Below are positions 23,092 to 31,906 of a stretch of DNA of 32,260 nucleotides, piece by piece. The notes below the pieces were generated by a model. It saw nothing but the letters and a program-made list of their open reading frames with translations, did no database searches and was not told where the DNA came from. Source of the stretch: Gammaproteobacteria bacterium (GTDB taxonomy: Bacteria; Pseudomonadota; Gammaproteobacteria; Pseudomonadales; Azotimanducaceae); assembly GCA_026709225.1 (NCBI GenBank), contig JAPOTJ010000039.1, forward strand, positions 1-32,260, in the 5' to 3' direction. Each line of letters starts with the position of its first letter. The first letter of the stretch is position 1. The translations under genes and the position numbers were made by a program.

Positions 23092-24643
23092 GCTTGCCCC
23101 AGTAGCGGTCCTTGAGCAGACGCTTGTAGAGCTTGCCGGTCGGCAGGCGCGGCAGCTGCGGATCGAAGTCGATGCTCTTCGGGCACTTGTAGTGCGCCAG
23201 CTTTTCGCGCGCGAATGCCATCAGTTCTTCGGCAAGTGCATCATTCGCTTCAATGCCTGCGACCGGTTGCACCACCGCCTTCACTTCTTCGCCCATTTCT
23301 TCATTCGGCACGCCGATCACAGCGACATCCTCAACCTTGGAATGCAGCACCAAGGCATCCTCAATTTCCTGCGGATAGATGTTGACGCCGCCGGAAACGA
23401 TCATGAAGGTGGCGCGGTCGGTGAGAAAGAGGTAGCCATCCTCGTCCACGTAACCAACATCACCGAGCGTCGACCAGTTAGCGTGCTCCGGATGCTGTGC
23501 TTCCTTCGTCTTTTCAGGGTCCTTGTGGTAGGCGTACTCCATTTGCGCCTGCTCGAAGTAGACGATGCCTTGCTCGCCAGCCGGCAGCTCGTGTCCATCC
23601 TCGTCGCAAATATGGATGATGCCCAACAGCGGCTTACCAACTGTACCCGGCTTGGCAAGCCATTCTTCAGGGGTGACGTGGGTAAACCCGTTGACTTCGC
23701 TGCCTGCGTAGTACTCGTAGATGATCGGTCCCCACCAGTTCATCATCTGCTGCTTGATTTCGCGCGGGCAGGGCGCTGCCGCGTGGATCGCAACGCGGTG
23801 GGACGAGAGATCAAAGCTCATGCGTGTCGCCTGATCGAGCTTGAGCATGCGCGTGAACATGGTCGGCACCCATTGACTATGCGTGATCTTGTGCTTGTCA
23901 ACGGCGGCGAGCGCGTCCGCCGGATCGAAACGCGGCATCGCGACCACACGCCCGCCGAGCGTCATCACTGCGATGCAAAAGGACACCGGCGCTGAATGGT
24001 AGAGGGGCGCAGGTGATAGGTAGATGGTCGAATCGTTCATGCCCCACAGCATGGATTGCAGGCCGCCGTGGACGATCGAACCCTCGCCATCGTCGATCAT
24101 CGCGCCCGACAGCGCGCGGGCGATGCCTTTCGGCCGGCCGGTGGTGCCGGAGGAATAGAACATGAAGGCGCCGAGTGGCTGTGTTTCAAGCGGCTCGCTC
24201 GGAGCGCTGTCGCGAGCCGTCTCAAAGGCGTCGAAACCTTCCACGACACCACCCGACATCAGCCAGATTCCGCAATTCGGCGCGTGTTGCGGCATTTCGC
24301 GCGCAATGTCGCTCATTCGAACGGAAGAGAAACAGGCCTTGGCATCGCAATCGCGCACGATATAGCCAGCTTCTTCGGCGATGAGATAGCGATTGACTGG
24401 CGTGATGAACAGCCCCGAACGCAAGGCCGCCCACACGAGTTCAAAGTAGGCGAGCTTGTTCTCCATAAATACCGCGATGTGGTCGCCGGTGCGGAGTCCT
24501 TGGCTGTAGAGATATTGCGCGATTTGGTTGGAGCGATCATCAAGCTCGGTCCACGTGATCGCGTCCTCTTCTACGCCGCCCGAGCCTGTCAATGTTGCAG
24601 CGATCGCGTCAGGCTTTACCTTTGACCAGTGTCCTGGATACAC
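23072..24643 (-). CDS. Acyl-CoA synthetase (AMP-dependent, ANL family)
   Basis: Fatty-acid or other carboxylic-acid CoA ligase of 523 residues. P-loop FYSSGTTGRPKGI (A3), EYYAGSEVNGFTHV (A5), TLGDVGYVDEDGYLFLTDR (A7-A8 hinge), MIVSGGVNIYPQEIE, and C-terminal catalytic Lys in PRLPTGKLYKRLL are all intact, so it should be active. Substrate not readable; the arrangement of motifs is like FadD3/FadD13-type ligases. GTG start with AGGGAG about 7 bases upstream. The stop is the TAG inside the CTAG end of a repeat, and rlpA starts 20 bases before it. Confidence 0.9.
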   Translation of the reverse strand: MYPGHWSKVKPDAIAATLTGSGGVEEDAITWTELDDRSNQIAQYLYSQGLRTGDHIAVFMENKLAYFELVWAALRSGLFITPVNRYLIAEEAGYIVRDCDAKACFSSVRMSDIAREMPQHAPNCGIWLMSGGVVEGFDAFETARDSAPSEPLETQPLGAFMFYSSGTTGRPKGIARALSGAMIDDGEGSIVHGGLQSMLWGMNDSTIYLSPAPLYHSAPVSFCIAVMTLGGRVVAMPRFDPADALAAVDKHKITHSQWVPTMFTRMLKLDQATRMSFDLSSHRVAIHAAAPCPREIKQQMMNWWGPIIYEYYAGSEVNGFTHVTPEEWLAKPGTVGKPLLGIIHICDEDGHELPAGEQGIVYFEQAQMEYAYHKDPEKTKEAQHPEHANWSTLGDVGYVDEDGYLFLTDRATFMIVSGGVNIYPQEIEDALVLHSKVEDVAVIGVPNEEMGEEVKAVVQPVAGIEANDALAEELMAFAREKLAHYKCPKSIDFDPQLPRLPTGKLYKRLLKDRYWGKHDSRIV

Positions 24644-24664
24644 GGAATTCTCCCTGAGTTGGTG

Positions 24665-25282
24665 TCAATGACGTGAGTCTTCTTCGTGGCGTGCCTCGTT
24701 CCCTTCTGAGGTTTCGAGAAACAGGTATACGCAGGCGCAGGTCTTGAGGATGGCGAGCGTCAGGATGAGGATGATGACTTGGTTCATGAACAGGAACAGC
24801 GCGATGATAGCTGCTGTGATGGCAGCGGATGTCCACCACAGGCGAACGGTTTTGCCCCGGCGCTCGGCCTCGTTGGCAAGGAAGGTGGACAGCGTGTGTC
24901 CGACCAACGCAACCACGAGCAGCGCTGCGAGCAGTGACGAGCTATCCGAGGCAAGATGCGCGGCAAGGCCAGCGTAGACGAGACCTTCCATCAGCGTCGT
25001 CGTCACCGGGCCTTCGATGAGTCCTGGCGTGCCGCCGGATTCGCGCAGGTACTCGCGAGCCAGATGGCCGCAGGCATAGGTGATGACAAACAGAATCGCA
25101 CCCCAAGTGAGGTGGCCGAAAGCCACAGTCAGCCCGGATAGCAATGCGACCGCGAGGCAGGCGAGGGACACATGCTGAGGGCGCACGTTGTTTTTGCCGA
25201 GATATTCGAGGGCGATGCTCGTCCAGCGAACGCGAAAATCGTCGGCGCGCGAGAGAATCTCTGCGGTGTTGGGCTCTGCCAT
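24665..25282 (-). CDS. Membrane protein, CDP-alcohol phosphotransferase-like without the catalytic Asp set
   Basis: Inner-membrane protein of 205 residues with about six hydrophobic segments. The N-terminal VRPQHVSLACLAVALLSGL resembles the opening of CDP-alcohol phosphotransferases. Where those enzymes have DxxDGxxAR, this protein reads TYACGHLAR: the G and AR are in place but both Asp are gone (Thr, Cys). The second half (GxxxDxxxD) reads GLIEGPVTTTLME, also without Asp. If related, it is catalytically inactive. Strong ribosome site GGAGGA about 8 bases before the ATG. It precedes the acyl-CoA synthetase by 21 bases in a likely operon. It may instead belong to an unrelated unknown family. 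Confidence 0.55.
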   Translation of the reverse strand: MAEPNTAEILSRADDFRVRWTSIALEYLGKNNVRPQHVSLACLAVALLSGLTVAFGHLTWGAILFVITYACGHLAREYLRESGGTPGLIEGPVTTTLMEGLVYAGLAAHLASDSSSLLAALLVVALVGHTLSTFLANEAERRGKTVRLWWTSAAITAAIIALFLFMNQVIILILTLAILKTCACVYLFLETSEGNEARHEEDSRH

Positions 25283-25339
25283 GTGAGCGATCCTCCGGAG
25301 AAGGCAATTTCAAGGAGGATATATTATCTCAAGAGGGGT

Positions 25340-25360
25340 CCGAATCACCGGCCGATTCGG
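25340..25360. repeat. Perfect 7-bp hairpin between two minus-strand genes
   Basis: CCGAATC (25340-25346), loop ACCGGCC, GATTCGG (25354-25360). On the minus strand it lies about 50 bases after the AlbA-type gene stop and about 58 before the next start. No U-run follows on the minus strand, so it may be a processing or weak termination signal. Confidence 0.35.
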
Positions 25361-25412
25361 CGTCTTTCTGCCACGCTCGCATGACCATTTGTACCCGCCC
25401 AAGGCACGTCAA

Positions 25413-27146
25413 TCAGAGAGTCCGGTACTCCAGCAGAGACGAGCGACCGACGATATCGATGATGGTCGCCGACAATTCAGCGCCATGCGCATCAGTCAGC
25501 CGAATGGGCTTGCCGACGCGAAAAGGAACGGGCTGTTGTCGTCCATGCTCGATGGCAATGTTGTCCGCGTACAGATACGTTCGGCTCGACGTGTCCAAAA
25601 TTGGATTCAAACGCCCGCGCAGGCCGGGGAGATGGCCTGTAGACTCGGCGAATATCGCTGAACCTCCAGACGCAAGGGCGTGAAGTTCGACGAGTAGCCC
25701 GCCTCTGTCCGGCCTCCATTCGCGCGTGAGTGACGCACCATACTTTGGAGCCGCCGCGTAGACCGTCATCGGCAAATGCGTTGTGTACAAGTCAAGGGCC
25801 GCCTCGCCAGATGAATCGGTGGTGGTGCGTTGCCACGTCTTGTTCGGAAAGATTGCCAAGACATCGGCGCCGGGCAGCGGCTCGCCGTTTGAGAGCACAG
25901 TGACCGTCGCGTCGGCTGGCACGAGTTCGAGCTTGGCGGCAGGCATGGTCAGGACGAGGTTCGTCTCGTCGACGATTCGATATGTTGGCGGCGAGCCTGC
26001 GGTTTCCAAGGTTTTTTGAAGAATAATCGAGACGCCATCACCGCGTCGCTCCATCAAGTAGCGGCGGTGGTCGGTTCCAGCCACATCGCCTACCGGAATT
26101 CTTCCGAACACGGAGGCGATCACTTCGTTGCGTGTCGCCTGCATGGTATCCATGCCCTCGATGGTCATGCCGTTCGGTAGCCGCCCAGGTGAATCGATCT
26201 CAAGCCGATCGCTGAACATCGATAGTCTGATTCGCCGAACGGACATGGTGTAGTCACGGTGCGCAACTGCGTTGACCACCGCTTCAAAGACGGCAGCCAT
26301 GCTGTACTGCGGCGCGTTTTCTCGTTCCGGTAACTTACGCGCGGAGACGCGCATATTGCGGCTGACAAACTTCACCGCCTCGGCAATCTGCGCGGGAATG
26401 GGGCCGGTGATCTCCTGAGCGTCTAGCTGGCCGGACGATCGGTCAACTCCTCGGTAGTGGGTAGCCAGCACCGTGGCTTGCGGCAGCCAGCTCTGCGGTC
26501 TCTGAGAGCAGAGCAGCACCCCGGCCACTGTCGCTCGATCAATACCTGCTTCATCTTGCGCAAGGAGGCGAAGATTTTTGAGCGCACGCAAAGGGTCGCT
26601 CGCACCGGCAATACTTATAAGAGATTCCCACAAACGCTCTTCGAGCGTCTCGAAGCCAGTGTCCGGGACGACTTGCTGATCGAACCAAAGATAGCGGCCC
26701 TGCGCTCGCCTCATCGCGAGCCGCAAGCGCTCGTCACCACCCAAGCGCCGCTTGCTGGCGCCGACGCGAATGAATGTGCGTCCCGCCCGTTCATGCACGG
26801 CGTCGCCCTTCGGCACTTCAACGAGCACAAATGCCTTGTCGTCGAGCTGCCTGTGTTGCACGTTGATGCGAAGCGGAGGGTCGATCGTATCTGTGCTTAT
26901 CTCAACGAGCATGTGATCAAGCGCCTTCATCTGCGCTCGGGACATGTCTTGGATGTGCCCGTCGTCGCTGACGCCACACAGAAGGATGCCGCCCGCCGCG
27001 TTGGCGAATGCACCCATCTCGTCTGCGAGACTGTCTCTGGAGGGGCTGACTGGCACTTCGCCCGCGTACTCGACTTGCTTGAACTCCCAACGGCTGTCCT
27101 CGCCGAGATCAAGCTGTGTTCGAATTTCGTCGTCGGGGATGGTCAT
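25413..27146 (-). CDS. AlbA_2/Schlafen-like ATP-binding regulator with C-terminal beta domain
   Basis: Protein of 577 residues of the COG2865 type. An AlbA_2 domain at about 15-135 (GEDSRWEFKQVEYAGE, DEMGAFANAAGGILLCGVSDDG, TFIRVGASKRRL) is followed by a GHKL-like ATPase part with AVVNAVAHRDYTMSVR and DRLEIDSPGRLPNGMT near 300-350. From about residue 440 a further domain begins with VTVLSNGEPLPGADVLAIFPN and DSSGEAALDLY, resembling a carboxypeptidase-regulatory/transthyretin-like fold, then a Tyr/Asp-rich end. I chose the ATG at 27146, as upstream codons read as noise. Such proteins are common in accessory islands; their role is unclear. A second, broken AlbA_2 gene lies at 29.8 kb. Confidence 0.8.
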   Translation of the reverse strand: MTIPDDEIRTQLDLGEDSRWEFKQVEYAGEVPVSPSRDSLADEMGAFANAAGGILLCGVSDDGHIQDMSRAQMKALDHMLVEISTDTIDPPLRINVQHRQLDDKAFVLVEVPKGDAVHERAGRTFIRVGASKRRLGGDERLRLAMRRAQGRYLWFDQQVVPDTGFETLEERLWESLISIAGASDPLRALKNLRLLAQDEAGIDRATVAGVLLCSQRPQSWLPQATVLATHYRGVDRSSGQLDAQEITGPIPAQIAEAVKFVSRNMRVSARKLPERENAPQYSMAAVFEAVVNAVAHRDYTMSVRRIRLSMFSDRLEIDSPGRLPNGMTIEGMDTMQATRNEVIASVFGRIPVGDVAGTDHRRYLMERRGDGVSIILQKTLETAGSPPTYRIVDETNLVLTMPAAKLELVPADATVTVLSNGEPLPGADVLAIFPNKTWQRTTTDSSGEAALDLYTTHLPMTVYAAAPKYGASLTREWRPDRGGLLVELHALASGGSAIFAESTGHLPGLRGRLNPILDTSSRTYLYADNIAIEHGRQQPVPFRVGKPIRLTDAHGAELSATIIDIVGRSSLLEYRTL

Positions 27147-27201
27147 GACGCGCGGACTGGCAGCGTTGACTGGTCTACTTGAAGACCGCCAACCACTTTG
27201 G

Positions 27202-28539
27202 TCACTGGGCTTTGTGTGCCAAGTATTCGATGGCGAGCGATGCCAGACTCCTGACGCCGAGCGTGAGCGCAGCCTCGTCAATGGTGAAGAAGGGCGAATG
27301 GTTGGGCACGGCATCAGCCGAGGGCACGTTTGGCGAACGCGCGCCGACGAAATAGTAGACGCCGGGGATCTCCTGTTGGAAGAATGCGAAGTCCTCGGCG
27401 CCTGTGATCAGCGGGGATTGAAACACGCGCTCCGCGCCGTACACACGCTGCAAGACGGGCCGGGCGAATTCTGTTAATGCGCCGTCGTTGCTGGTCACGG
27501 GCAGGCCGGGATCGATTTCGACTTGCACCTCGGCGCCCATGGCCGCGCCCACCCCGGTCGCAATCTCGCGAACGCGATCATTGATCTTGGCCTTGATCTC
27601 TGGGTCGAAGGTGCGGATGGTGCCGGTGAGTCTCGCCTCTGCCGGAACAATGTTGTGGCGGGTGCCAGCGTCAAAGGTGCCAATCGTGACGACCGCCGGC
27701 AGTTCGGTGATGTCCACATTGCGGCTGACAATGGTTTGCAGCGCCGAGACGATTTGTGCGCCAACGGCGATCGGGTCGATGCCCGACCAAGGCGAAGCGC
27801 CATGCGTCTGCCGCCCCTTGATGGTGATGCGCATGGTTTGCGACGCGGCCATCATTGGCCCGGCGCGCAGTTCCGCGTATCCGACGGCCGTGCCCTGCCC
27901 GACATGCAAGGCAAAAATTGCCCCGGGTTCGGGGTTCAACAGGGCGCCTTCGTCGATCATCATGGGGGCACCGCCGTCCTCGCCCGGTGGCGGGCCTTCC
28001 TCGGCTGGCTGGAAGATGAATTTGATGGTGCCCGGTATCTGCTCCTGCAACTCGGTGAGAATGCTCGCCACCCCCATGAGGATAGCCGTGTGCGCATCGT
28101 GACCGCAGGCGTGCATGACTCCGACCTCTTTGCCGTTGTAGTCGGTCGTCACAGTGGATGCGAAGGGCAGTCCGGTTTGCTCGACAACAGGCAAGGCGTC
28201 CATGTCCGCGCGCAGCGCCACGACCGGCCCGGGCAGACTGCCGCGCAGCACGCCAATGACACCCGTGTGTGCGATGCCGGTGGTGACTTCCATCCCAAGG
28301 TTGGATAAATGCTCGGCAACCAGCGCACCGGTGCGGAACTCGCGATTCGAGAGTTCGGGATGTTGATGAATGTCTCGCCGCCAGTCGATCACATCGGCTT
28401 CGATTTGCTCGGCGGCCTCGTCAATCTGTGCGAGCAATTCCTCAATCGCGGCGGTGGCGAAGCTTGGACTTGCCAGGCCAAGGAACACGGTGATGCCAAC
28501 AATGTGTGCCGTCCGCCGTCTGAACAGTCGGTTGATCAT
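27202..28539 (-). CDS. Exported M20 metallo-amidohydrolase (hippurate hydrolase/IAA-amino acid hydrolase type)
   Basis: Zinc hydrolase of 445 residues that cleaves N-acyl amino acids or similar amides. A Sec signal peptide is visible (INRLFRRRTAHIVGITVFLG, cleavage near SFATA), so the enzyme acts in the periplasm, less usual for this family. Metal-binding motifs: HQHPELSN, RADMDALPV, HACGHDAHTAILMG, and IFQPAEEGPPPGEDGG with the catalytic Glu pair; the late His is in TGAEDFAFFQ followed by NHSPFF. I start at ATG 28539; earlier in-frame codons back to 28725 lack a ribosome site and would bury the signal peptide. 55 bases precede the AlbA-type gene. Confidence 0.87.
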   Translation of the reverse strand: MINRLFRRRTAHIVGITVFLGLASPSFATAAIEELLAQIDEAAEQIEADVIDWRRDIHQHPELSNREFRTGALVAEHLSNLGMEVTTGIAHTGVIGVLRGSLPGPVVALRADMDALPVVEQTGLPFASTVTTDYNGKEVGVMHACGHDAHTAILMGVASILTELQEQIPGTIKFIFQPAEEGPPPGEDGGAPMMIDEGALLNPEPGAIFALHVGQGTAVGYAELRAGPMMAASQTMRITIKGRQTHGASPWSGIDPIAVGAQIVSALQTIVSRNVDITELPAVVTIGTFDAGTRHNIVPAEARLTGTIRTFDPEIKAKINDRVREIATGVGAAMGAEVQVEIDPGLPVTSNDGALTEFARPVLQRVYGAERVFQSPLITGAEDFAFFQQEIPGVYYFVGARSPNVPSADAVPNHSPFFTIDEAALTLGVRSLASLAIEYLAHKAQ

Positions 28540-28813
28540 GGTGAGACTTCTTTCGCCCGCGAAATTGGAGTGTATCAAAGGCGACTTATGAGCATGGCTC
28601 GCCATTCGGCAACAAGCCTGCGCCTCTTGTGTGGCAGGGCACGGGGCGCGCCTGTTGCGCCACTCGCAATACTTGCCTTGTTGCGGATTTTCGCGAGTCA
28701 ATCGCCTACAAGCACTATGGCGCAAATCGCAAACACCCGTCTCCGAAATGCCGTTTCATTACCAATCTTTAGTTCATCAGAGGCGTGTTCAGATGCAGCC
28801 GTTTCCCACACGA

Positions 28814-29254
28814 ATGAATAAGAAAGTTGACAAGATGGTCTTGCTTGCCCTCACCGGCGCACAAGTCCGACGCGCCTCACCCGCACGCGACTTGTGCACC
28901 TCGCGCTGGTTCAGCTTGGCACGAGCCTATGCCGAAAGCCATGCCTGTCCGTGGCTGCTGTTGAGCGCAAGATACGGGCTTGTTGCCCCGCAGCAAGTCA
29001 TCACGCCCTACGATACCGATTTGGGCGCGATGTCGGCGCAGCAGCGGCGCGACTGGGGCAGGACGGTCGGCGAAGCCGCGCAGCAGACGCTGCCGTCCAT
29101 TGGCCAAATCGTCCTGCTCGCCGGCGTCAAGTACGTCAAGTGCCTGCGACCTTATCTTGAAGACATCTCAGATGACATCTATACACCGCTTGAGGGACTT
29201 GCAGTCGGCTACCAATGCGGCTGGCTGCGATGCAATACGCCTGCGCCAAAGTGA
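28814..29254 (+). CDS. DUF6884-domain protein
   Basis: Protein of 146 residues matching the small DUF6884 type: VLLALTGAQVRRASPARDL, TSRWFSLARAYAES, PWLLLSARYGLV and ITPYDTDLG. The family has no established function and is often found in accessory and phage-related regions. ATG at 28814 is chosen; ATG 28793 in frame adds seven residues. It is divergent from the M20 gene, with 274 bases between in which I see no gene. A strong hairpin terminator follows 84 bases after the stop. Confidence 0.7.
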   Translation: MNKKVDKMVLLALTGAQVRRASPARDLCTSRWFSLARAYAESHACPWLLLSARYGLVAPQQVITPYDTDLGAMSAQQRRDWGRTVGEAAQQTLPSIGQIVLLAGVKYVKCLRPYLEDISDDIYTPLEGLAVGYQCGWLRCNTPAPK

Positions 29255-29275
29255 CTACGGTAGTCGGAAATTCGG

Positions 29276-29725
29276 TTGGGCAACTCTGGACAATTGACTC
29301 ACAGCTTTCACAAGGGCTGCACTCCCCAGCAATTACTCCCCGCCGGACTTGCCGTGAGGCCCCGGCGGGGTTATCTTCTTCGTCAGGGTATAGGTGTTCT
29401 GATCGAGCGCGCTAGCCCGCTTCGATTGACCGAATTGGGCAAGGACATTTCAAGCAAGGCCAATGCCACGGCTTGGGCGAAGAGAAACCTTGCTCAAGCC
29501 GAGCAGAGAACGGGCGGCAATTCACCCTACGCAATTCAAGAATACTGCTTCGAACAAGCCAAGCCGGAAAACCTGACAGGCGACGAGAAGAACGCTGTCG
29601 AGGCCGCCGCCTTCGACCACGGCCTGAAGGTCTCGGAGATACTTGATGTGTTCGCCATCGAACTTCGAGGTCTGCTGCTCACCCCAAATCAGGTTGAGGA
29701 TTTCCCATCCCCGACGAAGCAGTGA
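29276..29725 (+). pseudogene. 3' fragment of a larger hypothetical gene
   Basis: Open frame of 149 codons. The first 40 codons look like non-coding sequence and contain the terminator hairpin at 29338-29370. The part from about codon 46 (SPLRLTELGKDISSKANATAWA, YAIQEYCFEQAKPENLTG, AAFDHGLKVSEILDVFAIELRGLLL) looks like genuine protein: the C-terminal helical half of a type of hypothetical protein usually carrying a longer N-terminal part. The N-terminus is probably lost. No start with a ribosome site is seen. Confidence 0.45.
29338..29380 (+). terminator. Rho-independent terminator
   Basis: CCCCGCCGG (29338-29346) pairs perfectly with CCGGCGGGG (29362-29370) around a 15-base loop, followed by TTATCTTCTT. 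It would end transcription from the DUF6884 gene. It lies inside the next open frame, which argues that this frame is not translated from its far upstream start. Confidence 0.7.
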
Positions 29726-29803
29726 CTGCGGTAGTGGTCGAGTGTCCCCGTCCAAGTCACCTACAATAAGCATTCGAAGTCCCCCAACCGCGGCCAACTT
29801 CCG

Positions 29804-31208
29804 ATGCATCAATCACAACTGCTTGAAGTCATCGCCAACGGAGAAAACTCCCAAGTTGAATTCAAACGCGATGACTGTCACCCGGACGACATCGCAAAAG
29901 AAATGTCTGCGCTGCTCAATCTCAAGGGCGGTCATCTCCTGCTCGGCGTGGAAGACGACGGCTCAATCTCGGGCCTCAACAGGTCAAGGCGGGAAGCCGA
30001 GCAATGGATCATGAACATCGCTCGAACCTCCATCCAACCATCCGCGATTCCGATTTGGACCTGCATCACAACAAAAGATGGCAAGTTGATTGGCGTCATT
30101 GAGATGTCGCCGCACGGCCCGGAAAAGCCCTACAAAGCCAAGACCGGCAGAGAATGGGTTACATATACTCGTGCAGGCACAACAGTCCGAAGAGCCTCAA
30201 GAGAAGAGGAAGGCCGTCTGTATCAAGCCGCGAAACTCGTCCGCTACGAGCTAAAGCCGGTCCCAGACATGGGCCTTCAAGACTTCGATCGAATGCGCCT
30301 AGAAAACTACTTCGCGCAAATACTCAAGCGACAGCCCCCCCACAAAGAAGACGAAGAAAGCTGGACTAGGAGCCTGCGCCGTAGAAATTCACGATAGCGA
30401 AAATTCGATCCCGCCGCCCGTTTGGAGGGTCGATTGAGGATAATATCGGGCTATATTTGACGAAATCGAGCGTTCAAACGGGCGAGTGGGAGCGGATTTG
30501 CAGCCGCGAATTTCTACGGCGCAGGCTCCTAGGCTCCTCTTGAATTCCGACTTCCTCACTAGGCTAGAGGGTGGAACATGCGCAACGGTCGCAGGCCTGC
30601 TTCTGTTCGGCAGGTCCCCAAATCGCCGCCTTCCGCAAGCGGGCGTCAGCGCCGTCGCGTTCCCCGGCAGCGAAAAGGACTACAACACCACCGATGAGGA
30701 ACGCATTCGAGGCCCGCTCATCTCATACGTCACCGACGAGGGATCCCCCGTCCACAAGGGCGTGATCGATCAAACCGTAGATTTCGTCAAGCGCAACATG
30801 GGCAGCGAGGCTTGGCTTGAAGGCGCGCGCCGCATTCGCAAGGCCTCGCTTCCCATAGAGGCCGTCAGAGAAGCCGTTGTCAACGCGCTCGCGCATCGAG
30901 ATTACTGGTGGGAAGGTACCGATGTTGAAGTCTCCCTCTACGCCGACCGCCTCGAAGTCATCTCCCCCGGCGGCCTGCCAAACGGCGTGACCGTAGAAAA
31001 GATGCGCGAGGGTGTCGTTCGCGTCGCCCGCAACGAGCTGCTCAAGGAGATCCTCCGCGACTACCGCTACATCGAGCACTATGGCATGGGCGTGCGCAAC
31101 CGAATCATCAATGCCATGCGGGAGCACAACGGCACACAGCCAGACCTCATTGCAGAGGACCACCGATTCACCGTCCGCCTCCACAAAGTCCCGCTGAGTC
31201 CGACTTGA
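29804..31208 (+). pseudogene. AlbA_2/GHKL ATP-binding regulator, split by an inverted-repeat element
   Basis: Second COG2865-type gene. Codons from ATG 29804 encode the AlbA_2 domain (ENSQVEFKRDDCHPDDIAKE, LNLKGGHLLLGVEDDGSI, REWVTYTRAGTTVRRAS) up to EDEESWT. After a 159-bp insertion the frame resumes at 30534 with LLLNSDFLTRLEGG and the ATPase half (REAVVNALAHRDYWWEGTD, DRLEVISPGGLPNGVT, IEHYGMGVRNRI), ending at 31208. Deleting the element plus one CTAG copy restores one continuous frame (WTRLLLNSDF) of about 413 residues. The inserted copy adds a TAG stop at 30395-30397. A GTG at 30486 could in principle start the second half alone. Codons on both sides look undegraded, so the insertion may be recent. 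Confidence 0.85.
30370..30528. mobile_element. 159-bp REPIN/MITE-like inverted-repeat element
   Basis: Non-coding element flanked by CTAG on both sides (30366-30369 and 30529-30532). Its ends are a perfect 21-bp terminal inverted repeat (starting GAGCCTGCGCC). The similarity between arms extends more weakly to about 58 bp, ending at CCCGTTTG on the left and CAAACGGG on the right. The right arm contains GTGGGAGCGG...CCGCGAA, like the REP sequences spread by RAYT transposases in Pseudomonas and relatives. The single CTAG in the reconstructed gene suggests a 4-bp target duplication. No transposase gene is encoded in the element. Confidence 0.8.
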
Positions 31209-31249
31209 GCTTGTCTAGGCTGGCTCCTGCGCTATGAAGAACTGTCCGC

Positions 31250-31906
31250 TCAGGTGCAGGCGGGTGGAGCTTTCCCGTAATCACACTTCGCCGAAACGCA
31301 CCTTTCTTCTATGTCCTGTGGCGGGCGCTCGGATGCCTTACGGGTGTTGCCGCGCATGGCCCATGCGAAGTGCAGGGGCACGAGGGGCATCACTTCTGTC
31401 TGCGGGAAGCGAACTTGAACTTCCTTGCGCCATGAAGAGCCGGTCTTCAACTCGGCGCGAATGCGTAGAGTGCCGTTTTCCTGTTCCGCGCGTATCGAAC
31501 CCTTGTCATTTGAGATGCGCCGAACTGCCGGGAAAGGTGCCGTTCCCTTTCGCTCAAAGATCACGCTGAGAGATGTGGACGCTGAATCGGAATCGTCGGC
31601 GGCACGGGTTTGTAGCTGTGCCTCAAATTGTTCGATTTTGGCGGCTGACCCGCCTCGACGATGCACGATTTCCGAGAAGCTGCCCAAGTCGTAGGGTTCT
31701 TCCTTGAAATCCGGCACTTGGTCGTTGTAGGCCACTTCCCAAAGCGCACGAACCAATGCCAAAAAAGAAGTCTTGCCCGTGCTGTTCTCACCTACGACGA
31801 GGGTAAGCGGCGCCAGTCTGGCAGAGTGATCGCCATAAAAGCAGCGGAAGTCGCGCATGGCGATTTGCTCTATCAGAACTCTTTGTTCGAGCAGGGCGGC
31901 AGCCAT
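31250..31906 (-). pseudogene. AAA ATPase (RecF/OLD-like), 3'-truncated
   Basis: N-terminal part of an AAA_23/AAA_15-type ATPase. MRDFRCFYGDHSARLAPLTL leads to the Walker A VVGENSTGKTSFLALV at residues about 37-52, then YNDQVPDFKEEPYDLGSFSE and the lid region. Full-length relatives run to 500 residues or more, with signature and Walker B motifs in the C-terminal half; these are missing here. The frame stops at 31250, with the final codons (TRKASERPPQ onward) unlike the family. It ends 41 bases from the convergent split AlbA gene, so a deletion probably removed the rest. It starts inside the end of the upstream small frame. Confidence 0.75.

Noticed and set aside
22847..23995. 382-codon plus-strand frame opposite rlpA and the acyl-CoA synthetase
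   Set aside because: Spans two well-supported opposite-strand genes and has no recognisable motif or ribosome site.
31209..31249. Fourth copy of the repeat at CTAGGCTGGCTCC between the split AlbA gene and the ATPase
   Set aside because: Only CTAG and a short G/C-rich stretch agree, and the order of bases does not match the element terminus.
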